Below are positions 7,953 to 16,400 of a stretch of 64,000 nt of DNA, one piece after another. Source of the stretch: Anaerolineae bacterium (GTDB lineage Bacteria > Chloroflexota > Anaerolineae > Aggregatilineales > Phototrophicaceae); NCBI GenBank assembly GCA_020849765.1, contig JADLAY010000010.1, forward strand, positions 23,692 through 87,691, in the 5' to 3' direction. The notes under the pieces are model-generated. The model saw only the letters and a list, made by a program, of their open reading frames with translations, did no database searches and was not told where the DNA came from. Within the stretch, counting starts at the first letter, position 1, and each line of letters begins with the position of its first letter. The translations under genes were made by a program, and so were the position numbers.

Positions 7953-9098
7953 CTAGCGCGGCGCGCCCGAAGCGATCCAGGCCGAGAGTGTCTCCAGTTC
8001 GGCGGCGCTCAGCGTGACCGGGTGATCGCCAGCTTCTTGTTCGATGATGAGGCCGCTGTTCTCCGGGTCGTTCGGGACGATCGCCGGGACCGACGAGCCA
8101 CCGAGCAGCGCGGTGTCATAGCTCGACAGATTGAGCTTGGACAGGGGCGTCGAGCCGCCATGGCAGAACGAACACTTGACCCCAAGCAGCTCGCCGATGC
8201 CATCATCCCAACTGGTCATCGACCCATTGAATGAGACGACGATGGGCTGTGGATCGACGTGCAAAGGCGAATAGATGGTGACCGATTCTTCGGATGGCGG
8301 CACCGTTTCGATAGCCGTCCGTTCGAAGGTCGCCATCGCGTACAGACCGGCGATTACGACGACTGTGATGACCGCGTAGACACCCAGGTAGGTACGTGCG
8401 CTGACGTGGGGCAGTTCGCGATGAGTCTCGCTCGCCGCCCGATGTTCGCGCTCGGCCAGCTCCAACGGATGTTCTTCTTCCATCACGTCGGCAGGCAGAT
8501 AGCCGGTGAACATGCTACGGTTGAAGCGGCGGAAGTGCACGTGATACATGTGCCAGACGATGATCGCCAGCACTGCGAGCAGTGCTTCCCCGCTGTGGAC
8601 GGACTTGGCCGCCGGGACGAACTCGCCGGGAAGCGTGGACGTGGCTGCGATGGGGTTCCAGAGGATGAAGCCGGTCGCGGCCATCACAATCGTGCCCCAG
8701 ACGATGGCGAAGTACTCGAATTTCTCTTCGAATGTGTAGCGGCCCTGCTGCGGCGGATCTTCACGCCAGCCCATGTTGTACTGGAAGGCCTGAAGCGCAT
8801 TGCGCAGATCCTGCGGCGTCAGCATCAAGTCGAGGCCGTAACGCCGTACCAGCAGCTTGTAGCCGATGGCGCCAATATGATAGACCGCTTCCAGGATGAG
8901 GACGATGGCGGCCACGCGATGGATCACGCGCACCGTTTCAATCCCGCCCAGGCCGCCGATCAACCAGATAGCAATGCCCGTCTGCGCGAACTTCTGCGCC
9001 AGCCCGGTGATGGCCAGGGTGACAAAACTCGCCACCATCACCCAGTGCTCGATGCGATATGAGATTGGAAAGCGCAGGTAGCGGCCCCTGACTGCCAT
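7953..9098 (-). CDS. Membrane cytochrome b (FdhI/b561-like) with C-terminal haem c domain
   Basis: A 381-residue protein. The N-terminal half has four hydrophobic helices with several histidines suited to bis-His haem b ligation (HWVM, VIHRVAA, VYHIG, VHSGEALLAVLAIIVWHMYHVH), like the gamma subunits of formate dehydrogenase or Ni-Fe hydrogenase. A further helix (YLGVYAVITVVVIAGLYAM) leads to an exported C-terminal domain with CSFCH, a c-type haem site in a planctomycete-cytochrome-like context. It probably links the quinone pool to the periplasmic cytochrome encoded just upstream. The ATG at 9098 is preferred over one at 9119 because GAAAGGA lies 8 bases before it, and it then starts one base after the nine-haem cytochrome stop. 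Partner identity is inferred from gene order. Confidence 0.82.
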   Translation of the reverse strand: MAVRGRYLRFPISYRIEHWVMVASFVTLAITGLAQKFAQTGIAIWLIGGLGGIETVRVIHRVAAIVLILEAVYHIGAIGYKLLVRRYGLDLMLTPQDLRNALQAFQYNMGWREDPPQQGRYTFEEKFEYFAIVWGTIVMAATGFILWNPIAATSTLPGEFVPAAKSVHSGEALLAVLAIIVWHMYHVHFRRFNRSMFTGYLPADVMEEEHPLELAEREHRAASETHRELPHVSARTYLGVYAVITVVVIAGLYAMATFERTAIETVPPSEESVTIYSPLHVDPQPIVVSFNGSMTSWDDGIGELLGVKCSFCHGGSTPLSKLNLSSYDTALLGGSSVPAIVPNDPENSGLIIEQEAGDHPVTLSAAELETLSAWIASGAPR

Positions 9099-9099
9099 G

Positions 9100-10611
9100 C
9101 TATTGATCCTTTCGGCCATTGGTACGTCTGCGTCGGATATCAGTCACCACGAACAGGCCAAGTCCACCTACAACTGCCGGGATGGCGACGGTGTAGGCCA
9201 GGTTCGCCAGGGCGACCAGCGGCGTGCGCTGGAAGTTGGGCGGATAGTGGCTCATCCACGCGTCGGGGAAGTTCGTCGTGGCATCAGGATGGCACCGCTG
9301 GCAGACCGTCAGCAGGTTCTCCTTCATGCCGGGGCTGCTGGCATTACTGGCCCCTATCGTGTTGTGGGCGCCGTGGCAGTCGACGCATACCGGCACATTG
9401 AACGGCTGATCCGGCGCGGTGTTCTGGAAAATCGCGACTGTCGTGCCGTGGAAGTCCGCCACGTAGGTATCGAAGACGTTCGTGCTGATGTCGTACTCTG
9501 CCATCATCGTTTCGTCGGCGTGGCACTTGGCGCAGATCTGCGGTGAGAATAGCCGGAAGGATGCCGTCGATGGGCCTTCGGTGCTGTGTACGCCATGGCA
9601 GTCGGCGCAGGCGGGCGCATCCGGGTTGCCTTCCAGGACGGCGCTGCCATGAACGCCGGTGGTGTACTGGTTGTAGATTTCTGAGTGGCACTGGCCACAC
9701 ATGCTCGCGCTGGCTGCCGCGCTTTCCGGCAGCGAGACGCCCGTGAGCGGGTCGGTCAGCCGTTCGACTTCGTGGCCGGAGTGACAGTCCGCGCACACGG
9801 CGGCGTTCGTGTTGCCGTTCGCCATCAGCGCCACGTGCGTATCGTCGGCGGTCTCGTCGAAGGATGCCGGGTGACAACGTGCGCAGCTATTCGAGAAGTC
9901 AATCGTCAACTCGCGAGCCGTCTGTGCCGTCACCTCTTCGTGTGGATATTCGTTCATATCCGTGTGACAGCGGATGCACTTGTAGCCTTCCGTGCCGTGC
10001 TGGCCGTGAACTGATTCACGATAGGCCTCGCCGTCGACGGTCACCGAGATGACTTCGCCGGATGCCAGAGTCATCTGCAGATATGGGCTTTCGTGGCAGC
10101 CCAGGCAGTACTCGGCATCCGGCGGTTCCTCGCCCTCAAAGCGGATGACGTCCGCTTGTACGGCATCAAGAAGCGATTGATACGGCGTGGGCGCTGCCTG
10201 ACCACCGGGAGCGGGGGCTTGCGTAGCCTGCGTATCAAAGATGGAGGGAACGCGTGTCGGTTGCCCTGGGACTGCCGTCGATGCGGCAGGTACCTGCGCG
10301 GGCGCACTCGTCGCCGCGGGATTATCAAAGATGGAGGTGTAACGCGTCACCTGCGGGGCAGGCGATGCGGACGCCGCATCCGACGGTTCGGTCGCGCTGG
10401 GCGCCGTGGTCGGCTGGGCCGCAGGTTGTGCCTGCGCGGGACGATCGAAGACTGAGGTAATGCGCGGTGCAGGTGTGACGTCGGTGCCGGGCTGTTCTTG
10501 TGCCAGCGCCCGTGGCAGCAGACCAAGACCGCAGCCAAGCAGAATCAGCCCGATGCCGAGCATCCTTTGTGCTGATAAACCGTTCCTCGTTCTGGATTTG
10601 GGTAGCATCAT
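9100..10611 (-). CDS. Membrane-anchored nine-haem cytochrome c
   Basis: A 503-residue exported electron carrier. The N-terminus has a hydrophobic signal ending in LAQEQ, followed by about 115 residues of Ala/Pro/Thr-rich linker in which similar segments recur (TSVFDRPAQAQ, TSIFDNPAAT, PSIFDTQATQ). There are nine CxxCH sites: CLGCH, CIRCH, CARCH, CADCH, CGQCH, CADCH, CAKCH, CVDCH and CQRCH. A C-terminal helix (IPAVVGGLGLFVVTDI) with a basic tail anchors it, leaving the haem domain outside. The haem arrangement resembles doubled CxxCH cytochromes of the NapC/DmsE/OmcA-like group, but I cannot assign a named family. It is followed one base later by the cytochrome b gene and preceded across a hairpin by the FAD enzyme gene. 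It likely carries electrons between the membrane and the FAD enzyme. Confidence 0.88.
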   Translation of the reverse strand: MMLPKSRTRNGLSAQRMLGIGLILLGCGLGLLPRALAQEQPGTDVTPAPRITSVFDRPAQAQPAAQPTTAPSATEPSDAASASPAPQVTRYTSIFDNPAATSAPAQVPAASTAVPGQPTRVPSIFDTQATQAPAPGGQAAPTPYQSLLDAVQADVIRFEGEEPPDAEYCLGCHESPYLQMTLASGEVISVTVDGEAYRESVHGQHGTEGYKCIRCHTDMNEYPHEEVTAQTARELTIDFSNSCARCHPASFDETADDTHVALMANGNTNAAVCADCHSGHEVERLTDPLTGVSLPESAAASASMCGQCHSEIYNQYTTGVHGSAVLEGNPDAPACADCHGVHSTEGPSTASFRLFSPQICAKCHADETMMAEYDISTNVFDTYVADFHGTTVAIFQNTAPDQPFNVPVCVDCHGAHNTIGASNASSPGMKENLLTVCQRCHPDATTNFPDAWMSHYPPNFQRTPLVALANLAYTVAIPAVVGGLGLFVVTDIRRRRTNGRKDQ

Positions 10612-10724
10612 TACTCAGCCCCGACACATGAAGATTTCAACAAACGTCGCATGAAAACAAACTTGGTTGTTTGATCAAGAAATGTGTGTTTCGGTTGTCC
10701 TGGCTGGGGCGACCTTATGGTGGG

Positions 10725-10750
10725 GGGAGGTGCTCGCGAGAACACCTCCC
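10725..10750 (-). terminator. Hairpin between FAD enzyme and nine-haem cytochrome genes
   Basis: GGGAGGTG and CACCTCCC form a perfect 8-base stem around a 10-base loop that contains the self-complementary CTCGCGAG. It lies about 45 bases after the FAD enzyme stop on the minus strand. There is no T tract, so partial attenuation or mRNA stabilisation is more likely than full termination, allowing the FAD enzyme to be made in excess of the cytochrome. Confidence 0.5.
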
Positions 10751-10794
10751 GTAGTCTGAGTGACCCCTAAGCCATTCGAGAACTTGTAACCGAC

Positions 10795-12414
10795 TTATGC
10801 GCGACTGTTGATGTCTTCAGCCGCGACGAAGGCGAAGGTCATGCCGGCGCCGACGGTACCACCGCCGCCCGGATAGCCCGCGCCCATGACGCTACCGGAA
10901 GCGTTGCCGGCAGCATAGAGATTGGGGATTGGCTGACCCCACACGTCGAGAACCTGGGCCTTGGCATTGATTTGCAGGCCGCCGCAGGTGCCCAGAGCAC
11001 CGGGCCACACGGTCGCCGCATAGAAGGGCGGCTCGCTGACGGGGCCGAGGCACGGGTTGACGATATCGGTGCGCGAACGGTCGCCGCCGGTCAGTTGGTC
11101 GAAAGCGGAGACGCCGCGGTTGAAGTCAGGATCGAGACCCTGAACGGCATATTCATTGAAGCGGTCGACGGTCGCCTGCAGCGCCTCGGCGTCGACTTCC
11201 AGCAGGGCGGCCAGCTCGGCCAGGCTATCAGCCTTCTTGATCCAGGCGGGCGTCTCCTGACCAGCCGGGACGCCACCGAAGCTGTAACGGCTGCGGTGCG
11301 TGGAGTCAGAAATCGCGAACGCCGGAATGTTCGAGTATTCGTGAGTGCCGTTGTCGTAGGTATAGAAGGTACGGGTTGCCGGGTCATAGGCACCGGCTTC
11401 GTTGAAGAAGCGCTGGCCGCGGCGATTGACGACGAGGATACCGGGCTTGCCCAGTTCGAGCGTCAGTGCTGGCTGCGAGAAGCCACCGTCTTCGTTGTAA
11501 TAGACTGGCCAGCCCCAGGACTCGTTCATGTTGCGCAGGTTGGCGCCAATCGCCATACCCATGATCTGCCCGTCGCCGGTGTTTCCACGTGCGGCACTCG
11601 GATAGTACAGCGGGCCGCGCAGGAAGGCCGCGACCATGTCCGGGTTGTGATCGAAACCGCCGGTGGCGATGACGAGGCCACGCAGCGCGCGAATGTTGAT
11701 TTCCTGCCCATCGGCTTCGGCGACGACACCGGCAACTGAACCGTCTTCGTTGAGGATCAGACGTTTGGCGGCTGTCGAGAACATGTACTCGACGCCACGT
11801 GCTTCACTTTCTTGCTGCAGCATGCGGGCCAACGCGCCGCCGCCGCTCACGCCTTCAATCGTCGACACGGGTTGCAGCGTGCGCCCTTCGGGCTTGCCAC
11901 CGGGGAATTCGGGATAGTAGTCGTTGAACATCGGCAGGAAGTCCCAATCGATGTTGACGCTGCGCAGGAATTCGACCATCAGATTGCTGTTATCGACGAA
12001 GGCTTCGATCAGTTCCGGTGTGCTCTGGCCGAATGTCGCGTGGCTCAGGTACTCGATGGCATCTTCACGCGAGTCGGGGATGCCCGCTTCTGCCATACGG
12101 AAGTTGTTGGGGATCCAGATGCCGCCGCCGGAAATACCGGTGGTGCCACCGCCGAACTGCGCTTTTTCGACCACGAGCGCGCTCATACCATTGACCACGG
12201 CGCGCAGAGCTGCCGCCTGGCCGGTACCACTGCCGAGCACAACCACGTCAGCCTCGCGCGCCCAGGAGACATCCTGTGCACGTGCGACCAGGGGCGAACC
12301 GAATGACTGGAGACCACCGATCAGGCCGGTAGTGGCCGTGACGGTGCCGGCGACAGCCGCGCTCTTCAGGAAGCTGCGGCGCGACATCGGCTGGCTAACA
12401 TTTTTCTCAGACAT
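10795..12414 (-). CDS. Tat-exported FAD-dependent reductase/dehydrogenase (fumarate reductase/KstD family)
   Basis: A 539-residue flavoenzyme. The N-terminus SQPMSRRSFLKSAAVAG is a twin-arginine signal, so the holo-enzyme is exported. FAD-binding GSGTG is at residues 61-65, followed by SGGGIWIPNN, a family hallmark. The C-terminal PFYAATVWPGALGTCGG and NLYAAGNASG followed by PGGGGT match the region that in 3-ketosteroid dehydrogenases supplies the active-site Tyr and Gly. Related flavoproteins include fumarate, urocanate and methacrylate reductases. The substrate is unknown. The ATG at 12414 is chosen because GGAGGAG lies just upstream; a longer frame from TTG 12426 would read through that ribosome site. 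Its neighbours are a NrfH-like quinol dehydrogenase upstream and multihaem cytochromes downstream, pointing to a respiratory role. A cytoplasmic copy of the catalytic domain is fused to the response regulator at 3984. Confidence 0.88.
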   Translation of the reverse strand: MSEKNVSQPMSRRSFLKSAAVAGTVTATTGLIGGLQSFGSPLVARAQDVSWAREADVVVLGSGTGQAAALRAVVNGMSALVVEKAQFGGGTTGISGGGIWIPNNFRMAEAGIPDSREDAIEYLSHATFGQSTPELIEAFVDNSNLMVEFLRSVNIDWDFLPMFNDYYPEFPGGKPEGRTLQPVSTIEGVSGGGALARMLQQESEARGVEYMFSTAAKRLILNEDGSVAGVVAEADGQEINIRALRGLVIATGGFDHNPDMVAAFLRGPLYYPSAARGNTGDGQIMGMAIGANLRNMNESWGWPVYYNEDGGFSQPALTLELGKPGILVVNRRGQRFFNEAGAYDPATRTFYTYDNGTHEYSNIPAFAISDSTHRSRYSFGGVPAGQETPAWIKKADSLAELAALLEVDAEALQATVDRFNEYAVQGLDPDFNRGVSAFDQLTGGDRSRTDIVNPCLGPVSEPPFYAATVWPGALGTCGGLQINAKAQVLDVWGQPIPNLYAAGNASGSVMGAGYPGGGGTVGAGMTFAFVAAEDINSRA

Positions 12415-12448
12415 TTTCTCCTCCAAGCAGAGAGCAAACTAGGAAAGG

Positions 12449-13066
12449 CTAAGGGTTCACAGGAGCTTCTTCAGTGGGCATCTCGCGAGGCCACTTGAAT
12501 TGATACTGGTGACATTCCCAGCACAACAGCGTCGATGGCTCGTGCATCATGTGGCAGCTGTTGCACTCGAGATTGGTGTAGTGCGGCGGCTGATGCGGGT
12601 TGGCGTTGTGGCCGCTTGCCTGGGCATCGGTCACGCCGAGATCCGTCGTCCGCCAGGCGATCTGTTCGTAGCTGGCGTGTTCGTGGCACTTGAAGCAGCT
12701 ATCCATGCCGTAGCGCACGCTCATAAGCGGGTCGGTGTAGTCCTGGGTCAGATAGCTGACCGTCTCCGAAAGCTGCCGATCCAGGTTGAATTCGTGGCAG
12801 TCGACGCAGACGATGCCACGTGCGGCGTGGACGCCGATCAGCAGGTCGGTGTCACCCTGCGACTCGACGAACGAATCGAGGACGTGGCAGCTTGTGCAGC
12901 TCGTGGCCTGGGGATCGCCCACGCGGAAGTCCCAGAAATGCCCCCAGACCGCCGCCGTCCCGATGACGGCCACCACCACCACGATCACCGCCAGAATCAC
13001 CACTATTCTCAAGAGGCGTCGCAGAGGTCGTAAAAATCCGCGTCTTCCTGATCGTGAATCAGCCAT
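12449..13066 (-). CDS. Five-haem NapC/NrfH-like quinol dehydrogenase
   Basis: A 205-residue membrane-anchored cytochrome with one N-terminal helix (about residues 15-40, RIVVILAVIVVVVAVIGTAA) and no cleavage site. Five CxxCH sites follow: CTSCH, CVDCH, CFKCH, CNSCH and CWECH. NapC and NrfH carry four haems and take electrons from menaquinol, so a fifth makes this a variant. It is the first gene of the minus-strand operon and would feed electrons to the exported FAD enzyme encoded 34 bases downstream. I start it at ATG 13066 because GGTGAG lies 4 bases upstream and the helix begins soon after. A longer frame reaches 13273 but its extra residues are polar and Pro/Arg-rich, unlike a cytochrome leader. 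Confidence 0.85.
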   Translation of the reverse strand: MADSRSGRRGFLRPLRRLLRIVVILAVIVVVVAVIGTAAVWGHFWDFRVGDPQATSCTSCHVLDSFVESQGDTDLLIGVHAARGIVCVDCHEFNLDRQLSETVSYLTQDYTDPLMSVRYGMDSCFKCHEHASYEQIAWRTTDLGVTDAQASGHNANPHQPPHYTNLECNSCHMMHEPSTLLCWECHQYQFKWPREMPTEEAPVNP

Positions 13067-13361
13067 ACTCTCACCGTTCGACATTGCGCTGCTCGGCATT
13101 GCGAGGCAGCGAGGAAAATCAGGCGCTGTACTACGGTTATCATTGTCGCGTAGGGCGGTCGGCCTGTCTGTCGGGAGTCGGAGGAACTCGTTGTCGGGAA
13201 ATTCCCTACAGGTGAGAACCCGGCGTCGATCGGGGTTTTCCGGTGGCTGGAAAACGGCTGGCAAAGGGTGCACATTCCGTGGTGATTTGTGAAGAACGTA
13301 AAGGATTTTCCCGTAAAATACGAGAGATAACTCTTATTTGTTCCTATATTTCGCGACAATT

Positions 13362-13375
13362 TGTCAGAATTGACA
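13362..13375. promoter_or_regulatory. Operator-like palindrome TGTCA-N4-TGACA
   Basis: A perfect inverted repeat of five-base arms around GAAT, whose right arm lies within the -35 hexamer of the promoter for the giant surface-protein gene. A protein bound here would block RNA polymerase, so it is a candidate repressor site. Confidence 0.45.
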
Positions 13376-13398
13376 GTGTGATCTTTACGTTCTATACA
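13370..13398 (+). promoter_or_regulatory. Sigma70-type promoter of the giant surface-protein gene
   Basis: TTGACA (13370-13375) and TATACA (13393-13398) are separated by 17 bases. The predicted transcript would start near 13405 and carry about 70 untranslated bases before the ATG at 13477. Confidence 0.6.
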
Positions 13399-13476
13399 AA
13401 AAACAAGCTATAGTCTAAAGATAGTAGTTGCACGCGACTTCACACTGTCGTCACGCCGCGCCTGGGTCAATCAACA

Positions 13477-16400
13477 ATGCCATCAACACCACAACGTGCG
13501 TACAGCACACGAAAGACCGCGTTGCGCGGGCTGACTATTTTCGTTCTGCTACTTCTTGTTTTGAGCACTGGTTTACCGATTCAACACGCGCAGGTCGACG
13601 ACGCGTATCATCATCCGACCAGGACATCCGTCCCACCGACGGACGTCCCGCCACCCACAGCCACTGACGAACCGACCGCCATCCCACCGTCTCCGACGGA
13701 TGAGCCGACGGCGACCGAGACCCCACGACCGACCGCGACGGAAACACCGACGACACCACCCACGTCGACGCCGACCTTCACGCCGACCACGGTTATCACC
13801 GAGCGCAGCGCGCCACCACTGCCGAATGACGGATCGGGCGAGCCAGAGTCAGCGGATCACTTCCCACCGGCCATGCCGATACCGCCCCGCCTGCAAGAGG
13901 CCCCTGAACCGCCGCCGGAGATCGAACTGCCGATGCCGCTGATCAAGGTCGGCGACCCCGCCTTGAGCAAGACGGGCGTTTTGTTCCCCGGCGACACGGG
14001 TTTGCCCGGCGAGCAGTTGACCTGGATTGTGACGGTGACGAACACCAGCGAGGAGCCCGAGACAGACATCGTCGTCACGGATACGATCCGCAATGACCAG
14101 CGGATTGACGCTGTCAGTACCGAGCAGGGGACGATCAGCGTCAGCGGCCAGACGGTGACTGCCGATATCGGCACGCTCGACCCAGCTCAGGTCGTCAACT
14201 TCTATATCGACGTGACCGTGCTCGCCAGCCCGTATGATGGGCTGCTGCGCAACACGGCGATCAGCAATTACGGGACGTCAGCCTCTGCGACCGTCGCTGT
14301 CCCGACGGCAGACCCGAGCGGGCCCGATCCCGTGGTCGTGCTCAGCCCGCCTGCGGAAAACGTGTTCGCGGGCGATCAGACCTGCTTCACGGCGACCTTC
14401 ACCAACGGCAAAGATCCCGGCCCGGATGCGCCGGGGTATGGGCCGTACATCCTGCTGACGATTCCGCCCTATGTCACCTTCGACAGCGCCACCTTTCTCA
14501 ACAGCAATCTAGGCAGCGCCGGGCTGGTCACGCTTGTCGGGACGTTCACGGCGGACAACGGCAACATCCTCATCGATCCGATTTCCGGAACGGCCGTGTT
14601 TGGCGTTGAGACGGGGCGCTTGTACCTGATCAAACTGCCGATTGGCTCCGTCGTCGAGGGCAACCCGCCGCTGGTGACGACGATCTGCGTCACGACCGAT
14701 CCGCTGGCGCCGATCTACGTGCCACTGCCGTTCGAGGCGATCCCGGCGTTCGAATTCGGCGATACGCCCACCGGCGATAACGGATCGATTGTCGGCGAAT
14801 CGGACTTCAAGACGATCACACCGATTCTGGTGCGCTTCGAGAAGGACAACACCGTCCCAGAAGGGGAACGCCCGCCGGGCCCGACGTGGACGTACAGCTA
14901 CATCCTGCGGGCAACGCTCGCACCCGGCCAGACGCTGACCGACGTCGTCATCACCGACGTCATGCCTAATCTGGGCATTGGCGGATCACTGCGCTTCGAT
15001 TACGAGGAAGGCTCGACAGTCGTCGGCGGCACCTGTGCCAGGGCAGGGCTGGCAATCACGGAACCGACGCCGGGCAACGGCGAGACGCTGACCGTCAACC
15101 TGACCTCGGTGACCGAGATGACTAACACCGACCCATGTACGGTGACTGTGACTTACAGCGGCTACATTCTCGATATCCTCGACGAGGCCAATGACCTGCC
15201 CGACGAGCTGGACGTCACCAACACCGCCTCGTTCGACGGCGATCATCCGCTGCGCCCGGACGATGACCCGCCGCTTACCGCGACCAACACGATCCGCGCC
15301 GAGCACGATGTCTTCCAGAAGTCGGTCACGCCGATGACCGCCGTGCCGGGCACGACGCTCGACTATGACGTGATCTTCCAGTTGACCGACTACGGCGCTT
15401 CAAGCCGGATGGTGATCATCGACACCGTGCCGGATGGCATCAGTTTCGTTGACGGCTCGGCCAATATCACGGTGCCGGGGTACACCGGGCCGATCACGCC
15501 GGATGTCGTCGTCAATGGCGATGGCACACTGACGGTGACCTTCTGCGTGCTTGACACGGGGCCGAACTGCGTGCTCACGCCTCCGGCGACCTTACCGTCC
15601 GGCGCAGCGGGCTCGCTCTCGTATCAGGGGCTGCTGGAGCAGACCTATCGCGAGACCGGCGACCCTGTGCGCGCCTCTGATGGCATGGTCAATAACGTCG
15701 TCGCCGAGTACACGCTGACGGACGGTTCGTCGCAGCAGGATACGTCCAGCGCCAGCGTCGCCGTGCCCGCCATCTCCCTCGACAAACAGACGATCAGCAC
15801 CCCAGCCAATGGCATTGGTTACACGCATGGCGAAACGGTGCGTTTCCGCCTGACGACCACCGTTCCCTCGGGCGATACACGTAACATCGTCCTGGAGGAT
15901 TTCTTCCCACTGCCGGTATTCGACATCACCGATGGCGACTACGGCATCGCTGGCGGCGGCCCATCCATGACGGATTCGATCACCAACACGGTTGGGCAGT
16001 GCTCGACCTATCCGCTGGCGGACGTGACCGCGACCCCGGCACAGTATGAACGCTGCGGTGTCTATTTCGTCGCCAGCGAGAGCGACATCCTCCTGAGCGA
16101 TGTCGCGCCGTTCACGGTGACGGTCAACGGCGGCACCAATTCGCTCAGCATCGCCATTCAGGACATCAACCAGCCGACCGGCCCGCTGCGCGTGACGTTT
16201 GACATCGTCGCCGCCATCATCGACCGCCCGTTTGCGGACGGCCTCTATCTCTCCAACCAGTCGCGCGTGACGACCGAGAACACCCCCGGCGCCAACCTGA
16301 TCGCGGATTCGATTGACTACCTGTACATCAGCGCGCCGGTGCTCGACATCACCAAGGGCGTCGTCTCGACCTCCGGCGGCGGCACCATCGCGCCGATCAC

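Larger units (their letters stand above)
13067..13476. promoter_or_regulatory. Divergent control region of the respiratory operon and the giant surface protein
   Basis: A 410-base noncoding stretch between divergently transcribed genes. The right half is AT-rich. It holds a strong plus-strand promoter, a short palindrome over its -35, and an 11-base inverted repeat (AGAACGTAAAG at 13293-13303 and CTTTACGTTCT at 13383-13393, about 80 bases apart). A minus-strand promoter must also lie here, but I cannot choose one with confidence. The left part (13067-13290) shows no clear coding content. Confidence 0.6.

Noticed and set aside
13067..13273. Upstream extension of the five-haem cytochrome to 13273
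   Set aside because: The added residues are polar and Pro/Arg-rich, and the preferred ATG at 13066 has a ribosome site and leads directly into the membrane helix.
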